A DNA stretch of 34,464 nucleotides, taken from NCBI GenBank assembly GCA_905479945.1, contig CAJQOP010000041.1:1-34464 (forward strand), read 5' to 3'. Shown piece by piece: positions 17,683-26,131 of this stretch. Within the stretch, counting starts at the first letter, position 1. Each line of letters starts with the position of its first letter. The notes under the pieces are model-generated. The model was not told the DNA's origin, did not search any database, and saw nothing but the letters and a program-made list of their open reading frames with translations. The DNA is from an uncultured Glaciecola sp. Lineage in GTDB: Bacteria; Pseudomonadota; Gammaproteobacteria; Enterobacterales; Alteromonadaceae. The position numbers and the translations under genes are program-made.

Positions 17683-18777
17683 TTATGTCGACGACCGGTT
17701 TGTTAACTCTCCGCGTAAATTTTGCGTCATCATATATTTGCGCTGTTCGTTACTAAGTTCTGGCTTACTGAGCAAATAGTGCAACTTTGCTAAGGTCGCT
17801 TCAGGCGTCATGTCGCCACCTGAAATTAAGCCAGTATCTTGCAGCAAGTGACCATTAGCGTAACCTGTCATATTTACGGTACCGCGAAAACACTGAGTAC
17901 AATTTACTACGATAACACCGTTTTCTTGTGCTTTTACCAATTGTTCAAGCAGAGCTTTGTTTTGCGGCGCATTGCCAACACCATAACTTAATAAGATAAG
18001 TGCATTTACAGGTTGTTGAATAATATTTTTAACGACATCTGCGGAAATACCAGGGTAGAGGCTTACTAAACCAATTGGCTGCGGAGTTACCGCACTTATT
18101 TTTAATTTGGCCGTGACTGATTGTAAGGTATTCTGCTTTTCCGATAAGGAAACATTCGCGAGGCTCTGTAGAGGTTCAAGAATACCTTCAGCCACACTAA
18201 CAACATCATGATTCACTTCAATATTGATGCCGGCCTCGAGTAATGCAGGAAAATTAGGTGAATCAAAAGCATCAAAACCATCTGCATCGACTTTGCGCAC
18301 GCGGTTACCACGATACAACTTGTTGTTGAAAAATAAAGTGACTTCTGGAATAGGGTAATTGGCGGCAATATATAGGGCGTTAAGCAAGTTAGTTTGACCA
18401 TCTGAGCGCAATTCCGCTAATGGGATCTGTGACCCGGTTACAATCACAGGCTTTGTTAAATCTTCCAACATAAAGGATAGCGCTGAGGACGTATATGCCA
18501 TGGTATCAGTACCATGTAGTATGATAAAGCCATCATATTCATTGTAGTGATCGGCAATGTCATCTGCAATAGTCTGCCAGTCTTTGGGTGACATATCACT
18601 AGAATCGATTAAGTGGCTATATTCTTGGATAGTAAATTCAGGCATTTCTTGGCGATGGAACTCGGGCATTTTTAATAAAGTTTCACTCAAATAACCTGCC
18701 GCTGGCACAAAACCATGTTCAGAGGGCTTCATACCAATTGTGCCCCCTGTATATGCAACATAAATATGCTTACGCAT
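17683..18777 (-). CDS. ansA: Type I (cytoplasmic) L-asparaginase
   Basis: Hydrolyses asparagine to aspartate and ammonia. The N-terminus YVAYTGGTIGM carries the first catalytic Thr at residue 13. The second set, T90-D91, lies in LHGTDTMAY. No signal peptide is present, which fits the cytosolic AnsA class rather than periplasmic AnsB. 364 residues, about 25 longer than E. coli AnsA, with the excess mainly at the C-terminus. ATG 18777 has SD GAGGG 8 nt upstream. It lies 46 bp after the DUF349 gene and 132 bp before the carboxyltransferase start, all on the same strand. Confidence 0.94.
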   Translation of the reverse strand: MRKHIYVAYTGGTIGMKPSEHGFVPAAGYLSETLLKMPEFHRQEMPEFTIQEYSHLIDSSDMSPKDWQTIADDIADHYNEYDGFIILHGTDTMAYTSSALSFMLEDLTKPVIVTGSQIPLAELRSDGQTNLLNALYIAANYPIPEVTLFFNNKLYRGNRVRKVDADGFDAFDSPNFPALLEAGINIEVNHDVVSVAEGILEPLQSLANVSLSEKQNTLQSVTAKLKISAVTPQPIGLVSLYPGISADVVKNIIQQPVNALILLSYGVGNAPQNKALLEQLVKAQENGVIVVNCTQCFRGTVNMTGYANGHLLQDTGLISGGDMTPEATLAKLHYLLSKPELSNEQRKYMMTQNLRGELTNRSST

Positions 18778-18823
18778 GATAATTACCCTCGAGTCAGTTG
18801 AGCTTTCATATGCCTGTAAGACC

Positions 18824-21643
18824 CTAAATTAAGACTGTTTTTTTCAAACGCTTCAATAAGGCTTGATCTGTTTTTGCAAGTGGTCCGCAACTAATCCAAT
18901 CAACAAGAATATCAGATATTGTTGGCAAATCACTTCCTTCCAATCTTGCCGCCATTAGTTCGAGCTGCAATTTCTTGCGCTCAGACTCATCGCTTTTATT
19001 GCTTGGAAGTTCTTTCAATATTTCAGCTTTTATAGTTAAGGCCTTGCGCTGTGAGGCATCGGATGAATCACTGGATGAATCACTACGTGAATTATTAGCT
19101 AATTGAATAAGTTGCTTGTACTTATTAGCTACTTCATCTATTCCTTCTGGCATCTCAGCTTGTTGCCATTTTGCTAAAGTATCAAATAAATTCTGCCATT
19201 GAACTAGCGTCTTCAACTTTTCAAACTCACTGTGTTTGGCTTTACGCTGCACCCTTATTGCTTCTAACTGTTGTTGCTCAAATTTCTCTTGTCGATTTGG
19301 AATATTGTTAAATACCTCAGCAAGCGCTTCAATGTTTTCATCAAGCTCTGCTAGTTCTTTCATTTCAGATACTTGTGAGAGTTGTTCTTTAATCTGTTCA
19401 GACAGTTTCTTAAACTGAGCTTTAACTTCAGCAAGTTCAGATGCTTCAGCACCCCTTTTTTTGTTTATTTTCGAGAACACAAGATCATTGGCTTTTCTGA
19501 ATGCTAACCATAGCTCTTCATCGCTCAATTTTCCTGAGTAACCAATGCTTTTCCATTGCTGCTGATATTGCTTTGCTGATTCTGAGGCGCTTTGCAAATC
19601 TTCTATTGCATCAAGTTGCTCAGCTTTTTTAAGCAAAGCTTGTTTTTGCGATAAATTATCTGCATAAAAAGTATCTAAGCTAAGCTGAATAGGCTTTAAT
19701 GCTTTTTGATAGCCTTTGTGCAGCTTACGACGCTCTCCTTGCTCAAGGTTACCAACTGCCCTCCACTTCTTATTCACAGCGCTCAGCGCGCGGCCTAAGC
19801 TTGCAATATTCTCATGTGAGCTTAACAACTTCATTTCATCAACTAATGATTGTGCAACTTCGGCGTTTCCAGCGCGAATTTTATCTTGTTCTGCATAATG
19901 CTCTCGGCAAGGTTGAAAGGCTTTTTCAAGCAGGTCATCAAATTGCTTATTAAGCGCATCATCATCACTTGTACCCAATTTACCCAGTTCATTCCATTCG
20001 CTACGAAGGCTCTTTATCTTTTGTGCGCGTTCAGGAATATCTTTCACAGCAGTTTCAGAAATCAAAATAACTACTTGTTCTAACAATGCCGGTTTTCTTG
20101 GTCCGACTATAAAAGCTTGTAGCTCTTTAAGCTCAGTGGCTTTTTCATCAAGCTCCGTATAAAGCTTAGAAAGCCCGTTCTTACCTTTCTCTGGCAACTC
20201 CGCGTACATTTTCTGCACTGATTTAAATATTGCTAATGCAGGTTTGAAGCTACCTTGATCAACCATTCTCTGGACTGTTTTTAGTTTACTAAGTACCTTT
20301 TTTTCCTGCTGTTTAAGTCCCTCTTGCACTAGCGATATTTTGCTTTTGTGCTTTTTTTCAGATCCTCTCCATACTGCCACCAAATCAGCAGGCAATGGCA
20401 GTAGGCTATTTACCTGCAAGCTCTTCCACTGCGATTGCAGCTCTTTAAGCGCCGTCGACAGCGCCTCAGTCGTTAATCCTTCATCAAGCCCCTGCAATTG
20501 TACTAGCAGTGTTTGTGCTTGCGAATGCTTTTCTCTTGCAGCGGGTAACTGCTGCAAAAATCCTTCATAGGTATTCAAACTAGCAGCCAATGCCTTAATA
20601 CTGCGTACATGTGCAACTGTTTGAGGTCGCTTTTCTGAATCCTCTAGGTCAAGACGAATGTCTGCCAATGCATTACCTAAGAGCTTTGCTTGCGCTAACA
20701 AACTAGGATCATCAATCGAGGCCAAAATAGCGTCTATTTGCTGCTTAACTTCTTTAAATCGGTCATCAATTTCTGCAAGCGCATTAGTTGTTTGTTTTAA
20801 CTCGTTGGCACTAAGCCAATCTTCTTTAAGAACTAAAAGCCGTTTATCGACAGATTCGTTAACTCGTAAATATTTCTCAGCAAGTAAAAGCGAGGTGTCT
20901 TCATCAAGTAAGCGGAAGTCGACTTTGTACTCCTCGAATTTTTGGCAAAGTAGCTTTTTGTTTTCATAAATTTGCTCGTAATCATTGCCGTCTTTTAAAG
21001 CCAATAGCTTCGATATAACCAGTGTTGCATCCTGTTTTATTTTTATAGGTAAGGCTGCAAGTGCCTTGAGATGGGCCGCTTTGTCCTCTAAAGCAGCGAG
21101 CACTAAATCGTTACTGCATACTTTGATTAATTTTCCTAACTCAGCACTATCATCTGTGCGACTAACAATTACTAGTTGTTGTGCTTGGTCAGCATGGTCT
21201 TTAAAGAAACGTCTGTTAATACTCGTTTTATTCAGTTTTAACAGCACCGCTAGTGCTAGTGCATCATTACTTTGTAAGCGTTGATTATTGAATAAAATTT
21301 GCTCTAGCAAAAAAGCGTTAGTTGACTCGGTAACAAAAGCATCGAATTCTTTTTGACTTAACAGGCTTGAGTTAGGTTTACTCACCTCTTGCAGTATCTT
21401 TTCATTGGAGAGCTTTCTAACTCTAGCAATTTCAGCTGTTTCTGATGCCTTCAGCCAAAGCGGAAATGAGTTAAGTTTTTCTAAAGCAGCTAAACTAACA
21501 TCTGCGCTACTATCATTGAACGCGAGTTCATGCAGTGCTTGTTTATCACTTGCTTTGTCCAACGATAAATTATTTATCGCCTGCTGACGTATTTCAGGAT
21601 CTGAATTAAGGTGCTTTGCTTTGAAGAATCGATCAAATATCAT
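18824..21643 (-). CDS. Large DUF349 coiled-coil protein
   Basis: 939-residue soluble, highly charged, almost wholly alpha-helical protein. The C-terminal half contains at least three DUF349-like helical repeats, recognisable by a W-x-x-(I/L/V)-G core: LRSEWNELGKLG, VNKKWRAVGNLE and YQQQWKSIGYSG. The N-terminal part (IFDRFFKAKHLNSDPEIRQQAI) resembles HEAT-like helices. Function is unknown. ATG 21643 overlaps the end of yeaC by 11 bp, which favours this start over an upstream extension to 21733. Probably co-transcribed with yeaC and the zinc-ribbon gene. Confidence 0.85.
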   Translation of the reverse strand: MIFDRFFKAKHLNSDPEIRQQAINNLSLDKASDKQALHELAFNDSSADVSLAALEKLNSFPLWLKASETAEIARVRKLSNEKILQEVSKPNSSLLSQKEFDAFVTESTNAFLLEQILFNNQRLQSNDALALAVLLKLNKTSINRRFFKDHADQAQQLVIVSRTDDSAELGKLIKVCSNDLVLAALEDKAAHLKALAALPIKIKQDATLVISKLLALKDGNDYEQIYENKKLLCQKFEEYKVDFRLLDEDTSLLLAEKYLRVNESVDKRLLVLKEDWLSANELKQTTNALAEIDDRFKEVKQQIDAILASIDDPSLLAQAKLLGNALADIRLDLEDSEKRPQTVAHVRSIKALAASLNTYEGFLQQLPAAREKHSQAQTLLVQLQGLDEGLTTEALSTALKELQSQWKSLQVNSLLPLPADLVAVWRGSEKKHKSKISLVQEGLKQQEKKVLSKLKTVQRMVDQGSFKPALAIFKSVQKMYAELPEKGKNGLSKLYTELDEKATELKELQAFIVGPRKPALLEQVVILISETAVKDIPERAQKIKSLRSEWNELGKLGTSDDDALNKQFDDLLEKAFQPCREHYAEQDKIRAGNAEVAQSLVDEMKLLSSHENIASLGRALSAVNKKWRAVGNLEQGERRKLHKGYQKALKPIQLSLDTFYADNLSQKQALLKKAEQLDAIEDLQSASESAKQYQQQWKSIGYSGKLSDEELWLAFRKANDLVFSKINKKRGAEASELAEVKAQFKKLSEQIKEQLSQVSEMKELAELDENIEALAEVFNNIPNRQEKFEQQQLEAIRVQRKAKHSEFEKLKTLVQWQNLFDTLAKWQQAEMPEGIDEVANKYKQLIQLANNSRSDSSSDSSDASQRKALTIKAEILKELPSNKSDESERKKLQLELMAARLEGSDLPTISDILVDWISCGPLAKTDQALLKRLKKTVLI

Positions 21644-21968
21644 CTTGTTTAAACCGCGCAATTGTATTTTTATCATGAAGGCTGCTTTGCTCTGCAGCGT
21701 CTTTTGTTTCATTATTATTGAGAGCGTTTTCAAATTCTTTTTTTAACTGCTGACGACTTTTTTGCACTACTTCGCCATTTTGACCAATGGTCATATGCTG
21801 TTCTGATTGCTCGACTTTCGCCTGATACATCAAAACGGCCTGCAGTGAGTTACTTTTTTGCTCATTTGTTAATGGATTACCATCTGGCCATTTGCCAATT
21901 TCTACTGCCGTTCGTAAATTCTCATAAATGGCTGGCGTCATTGCTTGTACAAGCTGCTGAATATCCAC
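21633..21968 (-). CDS. yeaC: YeaC-like protein (DUF1315), GTG start
   Basis: 111-residue protein of unknown function aligning well with E. coli YeaC: SMTP/AMTP opening, YENLRTAVEIGKWPDG, LTNEQKSNSLQAV, QHMTIGQNGEVV and a final IARFK. The start is GTG 21968, with SD AAAGGA 7 nt upstream and two bases after the stop of the zinc-ribbon gene. The frame is open further upstream, but those codons overlap that gene. The C-terminal region between residues 80 and 105 is longer than in E. coli. Its last codons overlap the DUF349 gene start. Confidence 0.9.
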   Translation of the reverse strand: MDIQQLVQAMTPAIYENLRTAVEIGKWPDGNPLTNEQKSNSLQAVLMYQAKVEQSEQHMTIGQNGEVVQKSRQQLKKEFENALNNNETKDAAEQSSLHDKNTIARFKQDDI

Positions 21969-21970
21969 TA

Positions 21971-22294
21971 TTACGTCCTTTTTACCAATGCAAGTCGAAC
22001 GCGATTTACGGCGTACCATGCAAACCCAATAACGGCAGCAGCAATAGAGAGGTTGTATTGGACTTCGCCGGGCTCTGATCCACCCCAGTAAATAAAGCCA
22101 AAGCCCATAAGAAACAATAAAATTGCGAACATTGATTGGTTTTGCAATTTATGCATTGCTTTATAATGTGCAAATTTTGCTTTGCGATCTATGTCTTCAG
22201 CCGTCGCACTACCAAGATTAAACCCGCAATGGCTGCAAGACTTTGCTTTATCTGAAATAGGCTTTGAGCAAGATGGGCATGCTGTAATTGCCAT
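21971..22294 (-). CDS. Zinc-ribbon membrane protein
   Basis: 107 residues. An N-terminal zinc ribbon of two CxxC knuckles (CPSC near residue 5 and CSHCG near residue 19) is followed by a short charged linker and two hydrophobic helices (about 52-70 and 76-98). The family is not assignable from sequence alone, and it probably acts at the inner membrane. ATG 22294 has SD GGAG 6 nt upstream. A TTG at 22306 overlaps that SD and was rejected. First gene of the unit continuing into yeaC and the DUF349 gene. Confidence 0.85.
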   Translation of the reverse strand: MAITACPSCSKPISDKAKSCSHCGFNLGSATAEDIDRKAKFAHYKAMHKLQNQSMFAILLFLMGFGFIYWGGSEPGEVQYNLSIAAAVIGFAWYAVNRVRLALVKRT

Positions 22295-22313
22295 ACACGT
22301 CTCCAATAAATTT

Positions 22314-22342
22314 ATTATAAGGTAAGATTTCAGTGATTTGAT
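22314..22342 (-). promoter_or_regulatory. Candidate promoter of the zinc-ribbon/yeaC/DUF349 unit
   Basis: A perfect TATAAT (22319-22314, minus strand) lies 17 nt from a weak -35 (ATCAAA, 22342-22337). The implied start site near 22307 leaves a very short leader containing the GGAG SD. It sits directly downstream of the agcS terminator, as expected for a new transcription unit. Confidence 0.5.
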
Positions 22343-22346
22343 ACGT

Positions 22347-22383
22347 AAAAAAAGGTTAATCGACCAGTCGACTAACCTTTTTT
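22347..22383. terminator. Bidirectional-looking rho-independent terminator after agcS
   Basis: An 11-bp stem with one A-C mismatch, GGTTAATCGAC (22354-22364) and GTCGACTAACC (22367-22377), is flanked by seven A on the left and six T on the right. It therefore has a T-run on either strand. It lies 17 nt beyond the agcS TAG and should stop that minus-strand transcript. No plus-strand gene needs it here. Confidence 0.9.
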
Positions 22384-22399
22384 ACCGAACAATTACTGA

Positions 22400-24061
22400 C
22401 TATTTTTTGTGTTTCGCCCAGTATTCATTCACTGACTCTTTCATTTCTTTACGTAACATCATGATACCGAACAAGTTAGGTAAGGTCATAACCACTATAG
22501 CAACGGCTGAAAGCGCCCAAACTAAGGTAGTGTCCGACACTGCGGCCCAAAAGAAAGCGGCACAATATATTACTCGATACGGCATTACTGAGCGCGGACC
22601 TAGTAAATAGGTCATTGCCCGATCACCGTAATATGACCAAGCTATCGCTGTCGAGAACGCAAATAAGAGTAAACCAATTGATACAATATACTTACCAAAT
22701 TCGCCGAAATACCCGCGCGTAAAAGCTATTGCGGTTAGATTAGCTGAGTGAACAAGTGACTTCCCTTCCACAATAATGCTTTGTTTGACTAATGCACCGT
22801 CTTTTACGTTAAGCGTACCGGTAAACGGGTCTTCTGTTGAACCAACGCTGTAGGTCACTTCATCAGCAAAAGAACGACTGTTCAATAAAGTAAATCCTCC
22901 GGTTATTGCAGCACCGTTAACAACACGAAACTCACCAGTGAAGTTCTCAACCTTTTCACCATCTTCTTTGTTTAGATGTAAAAATAGTTTATTAATATCT
23001 TCAGAATTCGACTCATCATATTCACCTGCAATGAATGTCATATCAGAGCGATCAAATATATTTTGATGTTTCTCTTTCCAAACGCCCGATGATAATATAA
23101 CCAAGCCAGTTAGCGTACAAATAATAATAGTGTCTATAAAAGGTTCGAGAATTGACACCATACCTTCAGAAACAGGCTCCTTAGTTTTTGCGGCTGCGTG
23201 AGCGATAGGCGCAGAACCCTGGCCCGCCTCGTTACTAAACAATCCGCGGTTAACACCACGGTTGAATGCATAAGCTAAAGTAGCGCCTAAGAAACCACCT
23301 GCAGCTGCAGAACCAGTAAATGCGTCACTGATCACGGACGCAAATGCAGGTCCAACATTTTCTATATTGGCAAAAATAACCGCGAACGCACCTACTATGT
23401 ATATAAGCGCCATTATTGGCACTATTTTACTCGTTACCGCTGCAATGCGTCGAATACCGCCTAATATTACTAGGCCAAGCAAAATGGCCAAAACACCGCC
23501 GACTATTGCTGGCGAAAAGCCAAATGTGGATTCCATGGCAGTCGCAATACCGTTGCTTTGAGGTAAGTTACCGGTGCCGAATGAACTTATAACAGTAGCA
23601 ATGGCGAACGCGACAGCTAACCATTTCATATTCAAGCGTTTGTCCATGTAATACATTGGACCACCAGCCATCGTGCCGTCTTCAGTTTTAACGCGATATT
23701 TGTGCGATAGGGTCACTTCAACAAACTTCGTAGTCATTCCAAGAAATGCGGTCATCCACATCCAGAATAATGCAGCAGGGCCACCAAGGAAAATAGCAAA
23801 TGCTACGCCACTGATGTTACCTGTGCCTACCGTGCCCGAAAGCGCCGTAGTTAAAGATTGAAAGTGAGTTGTATCTCCCGGATCATCGCCTTTGTCATAC
23901 TTGCCAGTAACGACCAACCAAGCATGTTTAAAAAATCTTATTTGCGGGAATTTAAGGTAGATTGTGAAAAATGCACCAACACCTAAAAGTGCGTATGGAA
24001 ACCACTGCGCACTGCCCAGAAAACCATCTAGCAGATTAAAAAATCCTAATAAACCTTCCAA
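22400..24061 (-). CDS. Sodium:alanine/glycine symporter (AGCS family), TTG start
   Basis: Inner-membrane Na+-coupled amino-acid importer. Family motifs are [16 protein letters not shown] (about 70-86) and [25 protein letters not shown], which contains the AGCS signature. The protein has 553 residues, whereas simple members have about 450. The excess is a hydrophilic, beta-rich segment at about residues 328-440 between two membrane helices. The start is TTG 24061 with SD AGAGGA 7 nt upstream; no in-frame ATG precedes the first helix. The gene ends in a strong terminator. Substrate (Ala, Gly or another small amino acid) is not resolved. Confidence 0.93.
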   Translation of the reverse strand: MEGLLGFFNLLDGFLGSAQWFPYALLGVGAFFTIYLKFPQIRFFKHAWLVVTGKYDKGDDPGDTTHFQSLTTALSGTVGTGNISGVAFAIFLGGPAALFWMWMTAFLGMTTKFVEVTLSHKYRVKTEDGTMAGGPMYYMDKRLNMKWLAVAFAIATVISSFGTGNLPQSNGIATAMESTFGFSPAIVGGVLAILLGLVILGGIRRIAAVTSKIVPIMALIYIVGAFAVIFANIENVGPAFASVISDAFTGSAAAGGFLGATLAYAFNRGVNRGLFSNEAGQGSAPIAHAAAKTKEPVSEGMVSILEPFIDTIIICTLTGLVILSSGVWKEKHQNIFDRSDMTFIAGEYDESNSEDINKLFLHLNKEDGEKVENFTGEFRVVNGAAITGGFTLLNSRSFADEVTYSVGSTEDPFTGTLNVKDGALVKQSIIVEGKSLVHSANLTAIAFTRGYFGEFGKYIVSIGLLLFAFSTAIAWSYYGDRAMTYLLGPRSVMPYRVIYCAAFFWAAVSDTTLVWALSAVAIVVMTLPNLFGIMMLRKEMKESVNEYWAKHKK

Positions 24062-24116
24062 AATTACATCCTCTTATTCTTATTTTTACTGTTAATTTTG
24101 TTTGTGCTCGTTCAAC

Positions 24117-24146
24117 ATTATCATACATTGAAGAATACTGGGTAAA
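24117..24146 (-). promoter_or_regulatory. Candidate agcS promoter
   Basis: Minus-strand TTTACC (24146-24141), an 18-nt spacer and GATAAT (24122-24117, 5/6) lie about 55 nt upstream of the TTG start. Hexamer match only. Confidence 0.4.
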
Positions 24147-24189
24147 ACCTATTCAAGTAAATTACAATTACCACTTTGATAACAAACTT

Positions 24190-25317
24190 CTACCTTAGTT
24201 TGTTACTGACCGCTCTCACCGCAATCAATAAATCTTCACCTAATTGCTGGCACCTAGCGGCCGACCAACCGTAAGCTGCATCAGGCAAGTTATCATTATC
24301 CTTAAATGGCATCTCCAATGTGTATGACAAACAGTCGTATCTGTGGCCAACTGCATTGGCACCAATGGACAAATTAGCTTTGCCTGCTTCATCTTTATCA
24401 TAACCATGAACATCCTGAAACTCTGGTGTTGCAAGTAAAAGAGCTTCTTTGAACGTATTTTCTAAGTCTTTTAATCGGGCGCTATAGTTTGGATTACCTT
24501 CACACCCTGCCACGAAGTTATATGGTAAGGCCTCATCACCATGAATATCCAACAACATATCAACGCCATATTCATCCATTGCTTTTAGGGTGTAATAGAC
24601 TTCAGGACTTTTATCTAGAGATGGGTCGGCCCACTCTCTATTTAAGTTAGTACCTACCGCATTAGTTCGCAAGTGGCCCCGCGCAGAACCATCTGGATTC
24701 ATATTAGGAATAATGTAAAACACGTTATTATTTAACAGTTCTTTGGCAACGCCGTCATCTTCATCAAGCAAACGTCGAACCACCCCTTCAGCTAACCATT
24801 CAGCCATAGACTCACCTGGGTGTTGACGAGCAGTGATCCAAATTTTATTTTTGCCTTGGGCTTCCTCACCAATGACTAACAGCGACATATCTCTATTGTC
24901 GAGAGTGAAACCTAAATGCCTTAACTCACATTCAAACGACATTTGAGCTTGAGAAATAAAATCTTGATGACGTTCGTAGCTATAGGGAATGAAATAAGCG
25001 AAATATACAGAATCATATTCTGGTACAAAATCGATGATTAAATTGTGGTCTTCATATGCAGTATCAACTCGAAACCACTCATCACGATCATAAGAGGCAA
25101 GGGCTTGATAACCAGGCCACCCATCCGGATATGCTGAGTTTTCTAAATCGCATATAAGCAATCTGTGTTCAGTAAATTTTGTAGATTGCAGTTTGAAATG
25201 AAACCACTGGCTAAACTCAGCACCATTGTCTGGGTTAATAGCTAATTTAATGTTTTGTGGGTCTGTTGCTTCGATAACTCGAATATTGCCGCTGTCAAAT
25301 TGGCTAGTGATTATCAT
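24190..25317 (-). CDS. M14-family zinc carboxypeptidase (cytosolic CCP-like)
   Basis: Zinc metallocarboxypeptidase. Zinc ligands H166 and E169 (HPGE) and H259 (DIHGDE), plus the substrate-binding NLNREW and catalytic E335 (YTLEMPF), are in order. The N-terminal ~120 residues form the beta-sandwich domain typical of cytosolic carboxypeptidases, the group that in eukaryotes removes glutamate from tubulin. No signal peptide is seen, so a cytoplasmic location is likely. The bacterial substrate is unknown. 375 residues, normal for bacterial CCP-like enzymes. ATG 25317; the SD is weak. It is separated from the thioredoxin gene by 184 bp with no clear element. Confidence 0.92.
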   Translation of the reverse strand: MIITSQFDSGNIRVIEATDPQNIKLAINPDNGAEFSQWFHFKLQSTKFTEHRLLICDLENSAYPDGWPGYQALASYDRDEWFRVDTAYEDHNLIIDFVPEYDSVYFAYFIPYSYERHQDFISQAQMSFECELRHLGFTLDNRDMSLLVIGEEAQGKNKIWITARQHPGESMAEWLAEGVVRRLLDEDDGVAKELLNNNVFYIIPNMNPDGSARGHLRTNAVGTNLNREWADPSLDKSPEVYYTLKAMDEYGVDMLLDIHGDEALPYNFVAGCEGNPNYSARLKDLENTFKEALLLATPEFQDVHGYDKDEAGKANLSIGANAVGHRYDCLSYTLEMPFKDNDNLPDAAYGWSAARCQQLGEDLLIAVRAVSNKLR

Positions 25318-25501
25318 ATGTCTGCTCTGCCTAGAATTTTCGACTACTTTACCATAGCCAAATTTATTCGGTAATACGACAAATGACTATTTATGCTGTT
25401 TTATTTAGGTCTGAGAGTTATTCATCTTATCTTGAAAGTAATTTCATTTATATTGAACGAAAATCCCACAACAAAGTTCATCAGGTAAAGGATCTGGCCA
25501 G

Positions 25502-26005
25502 TTAGCTTTGTGTTCTTAATTTTAAGCCCAAAGATGTGCTGTAGCCCATATCACTTCTTATGATCTGCAAGTTTTCATTTAGCACATAGTATGTTGGGTA
25601 GCCGCTAATGTTGAAACGTTGTTTATGAATATCTCCTCCCAATAAAACGGTACCTTTCACCCCTGAATTTTTAGCAAAGGCTTCGATTTCTTCTACTGAT
25701 TGGTAATCTAAGGCAACTCTAATGACGTTATACTTGTCAGAATCAACTACATCCAAATTACCAATACTCATTTTACAAATACTGCACCACGGCGCGAAAA
25801 AATAAATAAGTGTTTTTTTATCGCTAGGAGCTAAGGCATACATTTCACCATCCAATTGGACGAAATTCTGCGTTGCCATTTGAATTGAGCCGTTATCATC
25901 CAGTAAGTTGCGATTTTGATATGCCATGAAGGCAGCCATAATAACAACTCCGATAAGGATATCTCTCGCCCAAGAGCTTTTTTTAAAAAACGATTTAATA
26001 GCCAA
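25502..26005 (-). CDS. Membrane-anchored thioredoxin-like protein (TlpA/DsbE type), TTG start
   Basis: 167 residues. One N-terminal membrane helix (about 14-29) places a thioredoxin domain in the periplasm. Active site is C74-S-I-C77 in FAPWCSICK, and the cis-Pro loop is GYPTYYV. A periplasmic thiol reductase is the simplest reading. The partner is unknown, and cytochrome c maturation genes are not nearby. The start is TTG 26005 with SD GGAG 5 nt upstream; there is no ATG before the membrane helix. It lies 126 bp downstream of the gap gene start-to-end block on the same strand, with no terminator seen between. Confidence 0.88.
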   Translation of the reverse strand: MAIKSFFKKSSWARDILIGVVIMAAFMAYQNRNLLDDNGSIQMATQNFVQLDGEMYALAPSDKKTLIYFFAPWCSICKMSIGNLDVVDSDKYNVIRVALDYQSVEEIEAFAKNSGVKGTVLLGGDIHKQRFNISGYPTYYVLNENLQIIRSDMGYSTSLGLKLRTQS

Positions 26006-26131
26006 TGAAACTCCAATTTTTAAATATAGTAGCGAATCTAATGCTTCCCGCGCACTATTGAATGCTGTTACCTATTAGACCCGCAACTGTAAGTAAAAAT
26101 TTCGATTATTCGTGAACCATAATTTACCCAA

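Noticed and set aside
20658..20969. Plus-strand 103-residue open frame inside the DUF349 gene
   Set aside because: It is a Ser-rich translation of the antisense of a Gln/Lys/Leu-rich coding sequence, with no SD and no family match. The many similar plus-strand frames between 19236 and 21587 have the same origin.
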